A stretch of 63,115 bases of DNA, taken from NCBI GenBank assembly GCA_947474365.1, contig CANJIU010000052.1:1-63115 (forward strand). The letters run 5' to 3'. Origin of the DNA: Opitutia bacterium. GTDB lineage: Bacteria > Verrucomicrobiota > Verrucomicrobiia > Opitutales > Opitutaceae. Position numbers and translations under genes: made by a program. Each line of letters opens with the position of its first letter. The first letter of the stretch is position 1. This document shows positions 8,230-18,263 of this stretch, piece after piece. Under the pieces are notes generated by a model that was given only the letters and a program-made list of their open reading frames with translations, did no database searches and was not told the origin of the DNA.

Positions 8230-10146
8230 TTATTGGATACGACGTTGGGTGAAAGGGTAGCTCGTGACGATCTCAGTGATGAGACTCTGCATGCGGTAAC
8301 CGTCCTTGGCGATGGTTTCCATCACGCGATCCACCACGATTTCGTCGTAGCCTTCCAATTGGCGGCAAAGGGCAAAGGCCAGCAGTTTCTCGGTCAGGTT
8401 GCGGGAGATTTCACCCGCGCGGGCGGTGATGATGACCTTCAGTTCCTTGGGGGACGAGAAGTGCTTTCCTCCGGGTAGCTCACCCGCCGCGTCAATCGGG
8501 CCGCCCGTATCGTCCTGCTCCCGCCAGCGACCGATGGCGTCAAAGTTCTCGAGGCCAAATCCGATGGGATCGAGGATCTTGTGGCAATTGGCGCAGGTCG
8601 CATCGGTGCGGTGCAACTCGGTCTGCTGGCGCAGGGTGAGGTTGGCGACCTTGGTCTTGTCCTGTTGCTCGAGGGCCGGGACGTTGGGCGGGGCGGGCGG
8701 CACATGTTCGCCCAACACCTGTTCGAGCACCCAGACGCCGCGCTTGACGGGGCTGGTGCGGTTGGGAAACGACGTCGCCGCCAAAATGGCGGGCATGCCC
8801 AGAACCCCGCCGCGATTGGGATCGGTCAGCACTACCCTGCGCATGGCTGGACCGGTGACGGTTTTTTCGAGCCCGTAAAGCTTCGCCAGGGTGCCGTTGA
8901 GGAAGGTGTAATCGCTGTCGACGAACGTGATCACGCTGCGGTTTTCACGGACGATGCTGTCAAAAAACAGCCGCACCTCGTCGTACATCGCCGTGCGCAT
9001 CTCGGCGGTCATCACGGGGAATTTCGCTGCGTCGAAGACCTTGCCCTCCAGATTTCCCAGCCCCAGCCACTGCGCGCCAAATCCGTCAAACAGCGCGCGG
9101 GACCGCTGGTCCCGCAGCAAACGGTCCACCTGTGCCTTCAGGGTCGCGGGCTCGTGGAGCGTGCCCTGGTCGGCCAGCGCTGACAGCTCAGCGTCGGGCA
9201 TGGTGGCCCACAGCATGTACGACAGCCGGGACGCCAATTGATGGTCGTCCAGGGGGACAATCTTGCCGCCCGCTTCCACTTCCTTGGCTGGCGTGATGAA
9301 CAGGAATTGGGGCGAAACGAGGATTGCCTTGAGCATCAGCCGCAGGGAGGCCGGATAGCTGAGTTGGTTTTCGCGCGCGAGGTCGAATACCCCGACCAGA
9401 ACGTCCAATTCGGCTTCCGAGGGAGGGCGGCGATAGGCGCTGCGTGCGAGCGAACGGGCGACCTTTCGCGCCGCGGCCCGGGCGTCGGCGCCGGGCGCAG
9501 GTCGTTCACCGAACAGCCGTCGTTGCACTGGGCTCGGCGGCGCGCCATCGGGCGCGAAAATGGAATCCAGCACGTCGTTGGCGATCCCGAGATACTGCTC
9601 CGATTGGAGGGGCGACAGCGTATTCAGGTAACCTTCGCCAGACACTTCATCCGGCAACTCCCGGGCCACCGCTGGATCGACACCGAAGAGATCGTGCAGG
9701 GTGTTGCCGTATTCCACCTTGGTCAGCCGGCGGAGCACAAACGGACCCGGATCCTTCGGGCTGAGGTATTTGATTTTGGCGGTCCAGTCCAAGAATGCCT
9801 GTCGCTCCTCGTCCGTCGGCTGCTTTTCCACGTCGTCCGGCGGCATGTCGTGGGCCTTCACGTTCGCGAGCGCCTGCTTCCATCGTTTGCTGAACGCGGC
9901 GCTGCCGGGATCCTTGAGCGCGGGCTGGAAGTTGATTCCGCCCTTCGACTTCCGGTTGCCGTGGCAATCGAGGCAATAGTTCGTGACAAACGGCGTGACC
10001 CGATCACGAAACGACTTCTTGGCATCGGCCTGCAGGGCGGAGAAATCTTCGTCATCCGCCGACGCTGCCCGACACGGCGCGATCACGGGGATCAAAAAGC
10101 CCAGGAGGAGCGTGGCGATCAGGCCACTGCGGTGCAGTCCAAACAT
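8230..10146 (-). CDS. DUF1592-type planctomycete cytochrome-like protein
   Basis: 638 residues from the ATG at 10146. An upstream in-frame ATG at 10296 would place the signal peptide (LIATLLLGFLIPVIAPCRA) inside the protein, so the later start is preferred; GAGG lies about 11 bases before it. The N-terminus carries a c-type heme motif CLDCH in a planctomycete-cytochrome context. The rest follows the usual order DUF1587, DUF1595, DUF1592, DUF1588 (second CxxCH as CANCHKILDP) and DUF1585 at the end. It is first in a two-gene operon with DUF1552. Function is not established; an exported redox or polymer-handling role is often guessed. Confidence 0.87.
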   Translation of the reverse strand: MFGLHRSGLIATLLLGFLIPVIAPCRAASADDEDFSALQADAKKSFRDRVTPFVTNYCLDCHGNRKSKGGINFQPALKDPGSAAFSKRWKQALANVKAHDMPPDDVEKQPTDEERQAFLDWTAKIKYLSPKDPGPFVLRRLTKVEYGNTLHDLFGVDPAVARELPDEVSGEGYLNTLSPLQSEQYLGIANDVLDSIFAPDGAPPSPVQRRLFGERPAPGADARAAARKVARSLARSAYRRPPSEAELDVLVGVFDLARENQLSYPASLRLMLKAILVSPQFLFITPAKEVEAGGKIVPLDDHQLASRLSYMLWATMPDAELSALADQGTLHEPATLKAQVDRLLRDQRSRALFDGFGAQWLGLGNLEGKVFDAAKFPVMTAEMRTAMYDEVRLFFDSIVRENRSVITFVDSDYTFLNGTLAKLYGLEKTVTGPAMRRVVLTDPNRGGVLGMPAILAATSFPNRTSPVKRGVWVLEQVLGEHVPPAPPNVPALEQQDKTKVANLTLRQQTELHRTDATCANCHKILDPIGFGLENFDAIGRWREQDDTGGPIDAAGELPGGKHFSSPKELKVIITARAGEISRNLTEKLLAFALCRQLEGYDEIVVDRVMETIAKDGYRMQSLITEIVTSYPFTQRRIQ

Positions 10147-10379
10147 CGTTGCGCGATCCTCAACGTCGAGGGTGCGGAATGTCACGACCCAATCGCCGCG
10201 GCGCTGGAATCGAGGGCGCGTCACGCATTCGCGCAGGCGGCCCAATTTGCAAAAGATGGCGCCCACTGATTGGTCGGCCCGCGGAGTAACCAGCATTCAG
10301 CGGGCACGATTCAGTTGAATTACGAACGGCTACGGTATCGCTCTCAGCTCACGACCCTCCGCTCCCAGCTGCCTTTCGC

Positions 10380-13300
10380 TCAGAACGTCCCCTTCACCCC
10401 GATCGTCCAGAGCGAGCCGTAGCGTTCCTGGAAACGTAGCGTGGCGTGAGCGGGGGTGTGCGGACCGACGGTGGTGCCACGGTCGGGGATGTCGCCGACG
10501 TTGCGCAGGTTGGCGAAGACGGCGAGGCGCTTCCAGACGTTGAATTCGCCCAACACGTCGAGCTTGGTGTAGCCGGGCGTTTAGCTCAGCGTGCCGGGCT
10601 CGATGCCGACGCCCGTGACCGGACCCTGGTTTTGATCGGCGCGCCACGTCCAGTTCAGGCGGAGATTGAAGCGCGAACGGGTGAAGCTGAAGCCCCACGC
10701 GGCGTTGCGCGGGATTTCGTTGAAATTGTTATCGCCGAGCTGGCCGGCCGGCGCGCTTGTGCGCATCAGGCTGCCGTTGGCAAACACCTGAAGGCCGCGC
10801 GCCCAATGCGGCAGGAACGTGAGCGACTGCCGGTAGCTGAGGTCGAGCCCTTCCATGCGGACGGTATCGGTGAGGTTGCGCTGCGTGCTGACGTCGTAGG
10901 CGCCAAACTCGCTCGCATCGAGTCCGTAGAGCGCGAGAAAATCGGGCGTGGCGGGGAAGACGGTCGACGTGAAGAAGTTTTTGAAGTCGCGGCGGAACGC
11001 GCCGAACGAAACCTGGCCTACGCCCTCGAAATAGTACTCAAGGCGCACCTTCAGGGTGGTGGCCGACCACGGCTTGATCGCGACGTTGTTGACGATGATG
11101 CGGTTGTTGGCCGCGGGTGGATTGTCGGTGTTGGGGAGGGTGAGGCCGCCGGCGTACTGGTTGAAGTCGGGCGGCCCGAGACTGGTGGAGACCGCGCCGC
11201 GCAGGAGCAGATTTTCGCGGAGATGATAGGTCGCGTTGAGCGAGGGGAAGAGGCGGAGGTACTCCTTCGTCACGTGCGCCTCCCGCTCCAGGAAGGTGAG
11301 CTTCGAAGTCGCAAGGGCGTCGGTCGTGATTGGAATGACGGCGCCGGTGGCGGTGCGGAGCGGGCGGCCCTGGGCGTCGCGTTGGACGTTGCGCGCGAGA
11401 TCGGTGAGGGGGCCTTCGGCGTTGATGTTGGTCTGCTCGACGCGCACGCCGCCCACGAGGAGCAGTCGCCGATCGAGGAGGGCGACGTCGCCGCGGAGGT
11501 AGGTGGCGGAGACGGATTCTTTGGCCGATTTCGAGTTGGTGACGTTGGTGCGGTAGAGGTTGTTGTCGTTGAGGGTGAAATCGCCGGGATGCGTGCGCCA
11601 ATAGGCGAAGACCTCCTTGGGATCGAGGTGCTGGATTTGCGGGAAACCGTACGGCGCGTACCGCGTGGAGAACACCGGATCGAGGAATGGCAGCGCGGTG
11701 CCGTTGACGGTGTTGTTGCGGTAGGTGTAGGTCGAGGTCCACTGCCGCGTGTCGCGCGCCGACTGGCGGAAATCCAGGCCGGTGCGCAGCGTGACGGGCA
11801 CGGTCCAGACGAAATCGCGACGGGCGTTGGCGGTCGCCGTGAAGTTGACATCGGCGTCGTATGACGGGGTGGAGACGAGGGTGTTGAGCGCGTAGTTCTC
11901 GAGCCGATAGGGGTTGAGCGGGGCCTTGGTGGCGTTGTCGACCACCGTGATTTCCCGGGGGCGGAGAAACCCGGTGTCGTTGAACCCTATCGTGACGTTG
12001 GTGCGGCGCGCAGTGACGGTGAGGAAGCGCTCCTTGTCCATGTCGCGGATGGCGTTTTTGCCGTAGGCGCGCCCGGTGGCGAAATCGAGTTTCCACGCCG
12101 AGCCGTCATGGCGCCAGGAAAACGTCGGCAGGTAGGTGCGGTTTTCGCGGACGCGGTTGCTGCCGTTGGTGAGCGTGACGGTGCCGGCGCCGGCCACGCC
12201 CTGCACGGAGGTGGGCGAAATCGACGCGGCGACGATTTGCGTCGGCGCGAAGAGGATCTGTCGCGAGGAAATCCAGCCGTCGAATGACGAATATTGATAC
12301 GACAAGGCCACGCGGTCGCGCGGTGAGAGACGGAAATCGAGCGTGACGCCGAGCGAGTCGCGGTCGGATTCCTTCGGCGCATCGTTGAGCTGAAACGCGG
12401 AAAGGTAGGGCCGGCCGGGGACCGTGCTGGGAAACGCGGCGCCATTGGTGACGGTGCTCACGCCGCGCCAGGTGTTCACCGCGCGGTCCTGGCTGGAATA
12501 TTGGGTGGAGGCGCCCGCGGCGATCGAGAAACCAAAGTTCCGGTTCACGGGGACTATCCAGGAGAAATCCGCGCCGGGCCATACCTTCTCGCGCGGATCG
12601 CGGTACATCGTGGCCCCCTTCCCGAAGTCGTGGTAGTCGTCGCGCATTAGCACGTAGAGCGAGCCGTTGAACACCGGGCGCGAGCGTTCGAACGAGCTGC
12701 GCGGCACGAGATTGATCGAACCGGCGAGGGATTTTCCGGGCGTGTCGGGCGTGGGTGAGTGGGAGACCTCGATGCGTGAGACATTGTTGAGGTTGAAGAA
12801 TCCGACCTCGATCGCGCGGCCGGTGCCGGACGGGCTGGAGAGGCCGATCCCGCCGATCGTGATCGGGGTGTTGGCGTTGGGTGCGCCTTCGATCGAGATG
12901 GTGCGGCCGTCGCCGCCACTGAGATCGACGGTGATGCCGGGGAGATATTTCAGGAACTCAGTGACGTTGCCCTCGGCGACGGCGCCGAATTCATCCGTCG
13001 AGACGACATTGCGGATGTTCGCGGCGAAGCGCTGCTCGTTGATCGCGATAGCGGCGCCCTCCATTTCCTTCGTGGTGGAAACGGTGAAGGCGTCGAGCTT
13101 GAGGATTTCGCCCGGGGCGCCTTTGGTGGCGGACATCTGGCCGGCCGGCGCGAGTGACACTTCGAGTTGGGCGGTCTGGCCGGCGGTCATCTGAACGGTT
13201 TCGATCCGTGGCGCGCTGCCCGTGTAGAAAATGCGGACCTTGACGGTGCCGGCTGGCACGCCCTCCAGGCTGAACGTGCCATCGTCCTCGGTGAACGTTT

Positions 13301-13475
13301 CAAGCGACGTCCCCTCGACGGTCACGCGGGCGCCTTCAACGTAGTTATCTGAAATGGGGTTGTAGACGCGGCCTTCGATCGTGCCGGTGGCAGGTGCGGA
13401 CGCGCCGGGGAGCGCGGACGCCAGGAGGAACGGGAAAACAACGAAGGAGAAAAGGCGGCGGACGGAGTGTTTCAT
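10380..13475 (-). pseudogene. TonB-dependent receptor interrupted by an in-frame TAA
   Basis: A signal peptide (about 1-28), a carboxypeptidase-regulatory-like domain (30-110), a TonB-box-like segment (LKLDAFTV, about 126-133), the plug (135-290) and most of the beta-barrel are intact for 964 residues. Then comes TAA at 10581-10583. The same frame continues for 66 more codons to TGA at 10380-10382. Those codons encode the expected last strands (VFANLRNVG and a terminal GTF), collinear without gaps with the intact paralog at 34380-37541. Without them the barrel lacks its closing strands and the C-terminal aromatic residue used for outer-membrane assembly. It is a recent disruption, a sequencing error, or a read-through case. 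The ligand is unknown. Confidence 0.88.
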
Positions 13476-13802
13476 CTCGGGGTGGCGGCGTGGGGGAAGG
13501 GGGACGCCGCCGGGTGAATTGGGCGTTTGGGGTGGGGAGGGAGTGGACCCGCAGCGGGATTTTTAGGTTCCGCTGGATCTGCGTCGAAATCATAGGGCGG
13601 CGTGGTTTCGCGGCAACTCGCGCCGGACGAATTTTGGGTTTTCGTCGCGGAGCGAGGGAGTCAAAGACGCGACGCCCGTAAATCGCGCCAATCCCAAGGT
13701 GCCGATGTCCTCGCGGGAAATAAACGCCACTGTGCTGGAACTCGCCAGTGTTGGAACCGGAGCCGACTTGCGATCGGGCCAAATTGGAAAATCGTTTTCG
13801 GC
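13476..13802. other. Divergent intergenic region
   Basis: About 330 bases between the start of the interrupted TonB receptor and the start of the DUF5069 gene, so promoters for both should lie here. It is G-rich near the receptor gene. I see no convincing operator, riboswitch or RNA gene. Confidence 0.4.
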
Positions 13803-14264
13803 ATGCCCAACGTTCCCGGTCTTCGCAGTTGTTACGCCAAGGTCGGCCGCTTCGTCTACTTCGGCCGCATGCTCGACAAGATCCGCCTCCACGCTGCCGG
13901 CCAGCTCCCGGCGGACTACGTGAGCAACCTGGGTGAAGCTCAGCCCTTCTTCTTCGACGCCCGCTGCTGCCGCTTCCTTGGGGTGGCGTACGATCAGCTC
14001 AGGGTTCGCACGCTTCAAGGTGGCACCGACGAGGAGATTCTCGCGTGGGTCGAAGCCCGCGGCACGCGCCGGAGTGACGACGATTGCATGGTTTGGAACC
14101 GTTTTATGTCGAAGGTCGGCTGGAGGGATGAACGCGCCGCCCTCCTGCGCGACCGCATCGCCAAGCTCGGCCTGACCAACCAGGGGATTGAAACCGGTTT
14201 CGACTACATCGACGTCGATGAAGGCCGCGACCCCGTGGCCGCGCGTGCCTGGGAAGCGATCTGA
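13803..14264 (+). CDS. DUF5069 domain protein
   Basis: 153 residues from the ATG at 13803. The frame is open further upstream, but that part is low-quality and the family starts here (MPNVPGLRS, then GRFVYFGRMLDKIRL). Conserved features include the N-terminal tyrosine/arginine-rich helix, the FFFDARCCRFLGV segment and a C-terminal DEGR stretch. DUF5069 proteins are small and soluble, are found in Verrucomicrobia and relatives, and have no known function. There is no signal peptide. Its downstream neighbour is separated by about 290 bases of palindromic sequence, so it is probably monocistronic. Confidence 0.75.
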   Translation: MPNVPGLRSCYAKVGRFVYFGRMLDKIRLHAAGQLPADYVSNLGEAQPFFFDARCCRFLGVAYDQLRVRTLQGGTDEEILAWVEARGTRRSDDDCMVWNRFMSKVGWRDERAALLRDRIAKLGLTNQGIETGFDYIDVDEGRDPVAARAWEAI

Positions 14265-14307
14265 ACGGGGAACGAGGGGCGGCGGAGGGCGGAGTTTCCT
14301 TTCCGAA

Positions 14308-14418
14308 CGGCGACGGGGGCGTCGCCGCTCCAGTCCGAACAGAGCGGAATTCTGGCTCCTGGGGACGCGACGCCCCCGTCGCGTGGTTCGGAACCGCGAC
14401 CGGAGGCGTCGCGGTTCC
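14308..14418. repeat. Pair of GC-rich palindromes downstream of DUF5069 gene
   Basis: A 7-bp stem GGCGACG/CGTCGCC with a GGGG loop occupies 14308-14325. A perfect 11-bp stem GGAACCGCGAC/GTCGCGGTTCC with a 7-base loop occupies 14390-14418. Between them is another copy of the motif in inverted form (GCGACGCCCCCGTCGC). Such units are probably dispersed intergenic repeats and may also act as a terminator; there is no U-run. Confidence 0.6.
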
Positions 14419-14556
14419 CGCAAGTGCACGAGTGTGGTCGATGGCTTGTTACGCCTGGCCACTTTGCAGGATATGCCGAGGGGACTCGACGTTCTCGGGG
14501 TGCTTGACAGTTGAATACCTGCTCAAAAACTGCCGGGTTTTCCACCTGCCACCTAC

Positions 14557-15279
14557 ATGTTCGAAGCCAATCCAGTCATCCAACGCGTGTCCAAGGAGAG
14601 TTCCGGTTCCGGAACCCTCACCTACGACGGTGTCGTCCATCGCACGGGTTTCTTGCTGCTCCTGGCGTCCGTCGCCTTCGCCCTGAGCTGGCGCGGCCTG
14701 GAGAGCGGCGCGCTGCCCGCGGCCGCCGGCTTGGGCGGTCTCATCATCGGCGTGATCCTGGCCCTGGTGATTTCGTTTTCCCGCTCGTCCAACCCGTTCC
14801 TCATCGGAGCCTATGCCTTGAGTGAAGGCGTGGGTTTGGGCGTCATCAGCTCGTTCGTCAATGCCCGCTATCCGGGCATCGCCCTGCAGGCGGTCGCCGG
14901 GACGATGGCGTGCTTTCTCGGGGTCCTTTGCCTCTATGGGGCGAAGGTGCTGCGCGCGACCCCGCTGTTCACGAAGGTCATCACCGCCGCAATCCTGGGC
15001 ATCGGTCTGCTTTATCTGACGGATATGATTGCCGGTCTTTTCGGCCATCCGCTCGCGATCATCCATGGCAGTTCGATGTTCAGCATCGGCATCAGCGTGG
15101 TCGTCGTCCTCGTGGCCTCGCTGGCGTTTGTCATCGACTTTGCGGCCATCGAGTCGGCGATTGCCGACGGAGTGGAGGCGAGCGAAGGCTGGCGTTTCGG
15201 CTTCGCGTTGCTGGTGGGCTTGGTCTGGCTCTATGTCGAGATGCTCAGCCTACTGATGAAGCTGCGCAGTCGGGATTGA
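14557..15279 (+). CDS. Bax inhibitor-1 / YccA-like membrane protein
   Basis: 240 residues with about seven hydrophobic segments and a short polar N-terminus (NPVIQRV...). The repeated pattern of helices rich in Gly and small residues, the SEGVGLG segment and the IDFAAIESAI segment fit the BaxI_1/YccA branch of the BI-1 family. This is an inner-membrane family implicated in calcium leak or membrane-protease control. It has no operon partner: palindromic sequence lies on both sides. The exact role in this organism is unknown. Confidence 0.85.
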   Translation: MFEANPVIQRVSKESSGSGTLTYDGVVHRTGFLLLLASVAFALSWRGLESGALPAAAGLGGLIIGVILALVISFSRSSNPFLIGAYALSEGVGLGVISSFVNARYPGIALQAVAGTMACFLGVLCLYGAKVLRATPLFTKVITAAILGIGLLYLTDMIAGLFGHPLAIIHGSSMFSIGISVVVVLVASLAFVIDFAAIESAIADGVEASEGWRFGFALLVGLVWLYVEMLSLLMKLRSRD

Positions 15280-15354
15280 GCGCAGACATTCTCAAGAAAC
15301 AGCTCCGAGTTTGCCGACCCGGCTTCAGCCATGATCAAACGGGGAAGGGGGGAC

Positions 15355-15495
15355 GCTAATCTCCGCTAATAAACGCTCATCCCGGAAACCGGAAATCATG
15401 AATCCAGAAATCGACCTGGATCGGGACAGAAAACAGTCTGCGCCGAATTCGTTTCGAGAGCGCGCCTTGATTGGCGCCAATTAGCGAAGATTAGC
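15355..15495. repeat. Intergenic inverted-repeat element
   Basis: GCTAATCTCCGCTAAT (15355-15370) and ATTAGCGAAGATTAGC (15480-15495) are inverted copies with one mismatch, framing about 110 bases with no coding signal. It resembles the dispersed 'gctaat' palindromes seen between genes in many environmental genomes and could be a MITE. The remaining intergenic sequence to 15714 holds a copy of the 16-bp repeat (15542-15557) and nothing else recognised. Confidence 0.6.
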
Positions 15496-15714
15496 ATTCC
15501 AAAAATGTCTTCCCCTTTGGCGCTCCTCAACTCTCAGCCCCCAACTCTCAACTGAATTTCTCCGCCTTGTCGGCGCTGCGCGGGCGATCGACGCCGGGAA
15601 TTTGGCCTGGTTCCGTCCCTCGGTTGCCGAGGGCGAACGCGGGCGCATCCGACGCTTCAGGCTGCGGTTTTCGATTGCCGATTCCGCCGCAGCCCGCGCA
15701 ATCGGTAGCGCTCG

Positions 15715-16167
15715 ATGGATTCCTCCTCTTCAGACTCACGGCTCAGCGTTCGTTGGAAGCTCTTCTGGGCGCTGTTCGTTGCCGCACTCATCATCGCCGC
15801 GTCGTGCCGGTCGAGCGTCGCGTCGCCCGGGATCAGTAATTTCGACACGGCTGCGCACTTCTCCGTCTATGGATTTCTCGCCACGCTCGTCTGCCGGATT
15901 GGACGGCGCTCGACCAGCTGGCGTGGGGCGGCGTTGACGTTGGTCGTGGTGTCGGCCTTCGGCGTGTCGGACGAATGGCATCAGAGTTTTGTGCCCGGCC
16001 GCTCGTGTGAAGTGACGGACTGGGCGGCCGACACGGTCGGGGCCGCGGTCGCAATTGCGCTTTATGCCGGCTGGGGTGCCTACCGGCGGCTCTTGGAACG
16101 GCCCCTCTGGGGTCAGGGTTCGTTGCTGATGCAATCGGCCAAGAAGCCTGACTTTGCCCACGGATGA
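15715..16167 (+). CDS. VanZ-like family membrane protein
   Basis: 150 residues with about four membrane segments. The VanZ-family signature is present: a DxxxH motif before the second helix (NFDTAAHFSVYGFL) and the SDEWHQSFVPGR motif followed by DWAADTVGA. VanZ proteins are small envelope proteins of unclear biochemical role, named for teicoplanin resistance in enterococci; most homologs are unrelated to resistance. The stop overlaps the ATG of the next gene (ATGA), so the two are translationally coupled. Confidence 0.85.
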   Translation: MDSSSSDSRLSVRWKLFWALFVAALIIAASCRSSVASPGISNFDTAAHFSVYGFLATLVCRIGRRSTSWRGAALTLVVVSAFGVSDEWHQSFVPGRSCEVTDWAADTVGAAVAIALYAGWGAYRRLLERPLWGQGSLLMQSAKKPDFAHG

Positions 16168-18194
16168 GTGGAGTCGCGGCCAGGCCAGAGTCAGCGCGCC
16201 TCCGGTGGGCGGTCGGCGCGGCGTTGTTCTTCGGAACGATACTCGTGTTCTCGCGGGTGATCGGCGGTGGTTACGAGTTCGTCAACTACGACGACCCGGA
16301 CTATGTCATCACCAATACGCAGGTGCACGAGGGGCTCACCGCCGCCGGCATCACCTGGGCGATGAAATCCGGCGCGGTCTCAAACTGGCATCCCCTCACG
16401 TGGATGTCGCACATGCTCGACTGGTCGCTGTTCGGCAACAACCCCCGCGGGCACCATGCCACCAATGTCCTCTGGCATGCGCTCAACGCGGTGCTCGCCT
16501 TCGCGGCGCTCCGGCGGCTCACGGGCGCGTTGTGGGCGAGCGCGTTTTGCGCGGCGCTGTTTGCCTGGCATCCCCTGCGCGTTGAGTCGGTCGCATGGGT
16601 GGCGGAGCGGAAAGACGTGCTCAGCGGATTTTTCTGGTTCGCGACGCTGTGGGCTTACGCGGTCTACGCGGAGCGGCGACGGACGGGTGCCGCCGGCGGC
16701 GCGCGGTGGTACGCGCTGGCGCTGACCACGTTTGCGCTCGGCCTGATGGCGAAGCCGATTCTCGTCACCCTCCCGTGTGTCCTGTTGCTCCTGGATGTCT
16801 GGCCGCTGAGGCGCCTCGCTGGAGCAAAACCGGCCGCAACGCTGTCCCGGCTCATTCTGGAAAAGGTGCCCTTCTTTGTGCTGGCGGCGACATCGAGCGT
16901 GGTGACCTTTCTCGTGCAACGTGAGGGTGGCTCGGTCTCGATGGCGCTGAGCCTGGGCGCGCGGCTCGCCAATGCGGTGTTCGCCGTCGTGCGCTACCTC
17001 GGGAGCTTTTTCTGGCCCTTCGATCTCGCGGTCCTGTATCCGCATCCCGGAGAGTGGCCGACGCGCAAGGTCGTCGCCTCGCTCGTGATTGTCGCGGCGT
17101 TGTCGGCGGTTGCGTGGTGGCAACGCCGGCGGCGGCCCCAGCTCGTGATTGGCTGGCTGTGGTTTCTCGGCACGCTCGTGCCGGTGATCGGCATCGTGCA
17201 GGTCGGGCTGCAGTCGATGGCGGACCGCTACACCTACGTCACGATGTTCGGCGTGCAGATCGCAATCCTGTGGACGATCCACGAGGCCGCCGTTTCGCCG
17301 TCGGCGCGGCGCACGTGGGCGATCGTCGGTGCGATGGTGCTGGCCGGTTGTGCCGCGCGCACCTGGAACCAGCTCGGTGTCTGGCAGAACTCCTACACGT
17401 TGTTTGACCACGCGATCGCCGTCACCGACCGAAACTACCTCGCGTACAACAACCGCGGGATCTACCTCTGCGACCACGGCCGCGTCGACGAAGGCATCGC
17501 GGACTACCGGAAGTCGCTCGCGATCCGGCCCGACTATCCGGAGGCCAACAACAATCTCGCCCGCATGCTTGTGCAGCAGGGGAGGGCGGCCGAGGCGGTG
17601 CCGATGCTGCGCGAGGCGGTGAAGGGAAAGCCCGATTCGCTCGAGGTGCGCAACAACCTCGCGAATGCGCTTTCGGACTCCGGCGCGGTGCCGGAGGCGA
17701 TGGAGCAGTACGCGTTCATCCTCGCGCGGCAGCCGCGGCACGTCGACGCGCTGACGAATTCCGGCGTCGGCCTCGCGATGCAGGGGAAGCTGGCTGAGGC
17801 GCGGGCGCGTATCGAAACCGCGTTGCAGATCTCGCCCGACAATCTCAGTGCGCACAGCAATCTCGGCAACGTCCTCGCGATGCTCGGCCAGCGCGACGAG
17901 GCGATCCGCCATTATCGGCGTGCGATTGAGCTCAGCCCCGGCGACTCGCGGGCGCATCACAACCTCGGCAACGTCCTGGCCGAGGCCGGCCGGCTCGCGG
18001 AGGCGGCCGAAAGCTACGCCCGAGCGTTGGCCGCAGCGCCGACCAATGCCGAGTCACGGGCGCACCTCGGGTTCACCTATGCCCGGCTCGGCCGGCGTGA
18101 CGACGCCCTGCGCGAGTTGCGCGCGGCGCTGGCCCAGCAGCCCGATTATCCGCAGGCGAAGGCTTGGTTGCAGGCGGTGCTCGAGGCGAAGTAG
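16164..18194 (+). CDS. Polytopic membrane protein with C-terminal TPR array (TMTC-like)
   Basis: 676 residues. Residues 10-410 are strongly hydrophobic with about ten membrane segments. Early loop motifs (NYDDPDYV near residue 40, then HPLRVESVAWV) match bacterial relatives of GT-C glycosyltransferases and eukaryotic TMTC proteins, where the acidic pair is thought to be catalytic. Residues 420-676 hold seven tandem 34-residue TPR units. The likely role is lipid-linked sugar transfer to proteins or glycans in the envelope, but this is inference. Its start overlaps the VanZ-like stop. A paralog at 50781-52514 keeps the same motifs but is interrupted by a stop. Confidence 0.8.
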   Translation: MSGVAARPESARLRWAVGAALFFGTILVFSRVIGGGYEFVNYDDPDYVITNTQVHEGLTAAGITWAMKSGAVSNWHPLTWMSHMLDWSLFGNNPRGHHATNVLWHALNAVLAFAALRRLTGALWASAFCAALFAWHPLRVESVAWVAERKDVLSGFFWFATLWAYAVYAERRRTGAAGGARWYALALTTFALGLMAKPILVTLPCVLLLLDVWPLRRLAGAKPAATLSRLILEKVPFFVLAATSSVVTFLVQREGGSVSMALSLGARLANAVFAVVRYLGSFFWPFDLAVLYPHPGEWPTRKVVASLVIVAALSAVAWWQRRRRPQLVIGWLWFLGTLVPVIGIVQVGLQSMADRYTYVTMFGVQIAILWTIHEAAVSPSARRTWAIVGAMVLAGCAARTWNQLGVWQNSYTLFDHAIAVTDRNYLAYNNRGIYLCDHGRVDEGIADYRKSLAIRPDYPEANNNLARMLVQQGRAAEAVPMLREAVKGKPDSLEVRNNLANALSDSGAVPEAMEQYAFILARQPRHVDALTNSGVGLAMQGKLAEARARIETALQISPDNLSAHSNLGNVLAMLGQRDEAIRHYRRAIELSPGDSRAHHNLGNVLAEAGRLAEAAESYARALAAAPTNAESRAHLGFTYARLGRRDDALRELRAALAQQPDYPQAKAWLQAVLEAK

Positions 18195-18263
18195 GTGGTG
18201 TTCGCGGCGAGGGTGCATCTCTCGCTCGACTACGTTTCGGGCCGTGGTTGAGTCGGCGGTGAC

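Noticed and set aside
10446..11864. 472-codon open frame antisense to the TonB receptor
   Set aside because: Shadow of the receptor's third-position bias.
15715..16167. Teicoplanin resistance gene
   Set aside because: VanZ-like homologs are widespread and no other van genes are present.
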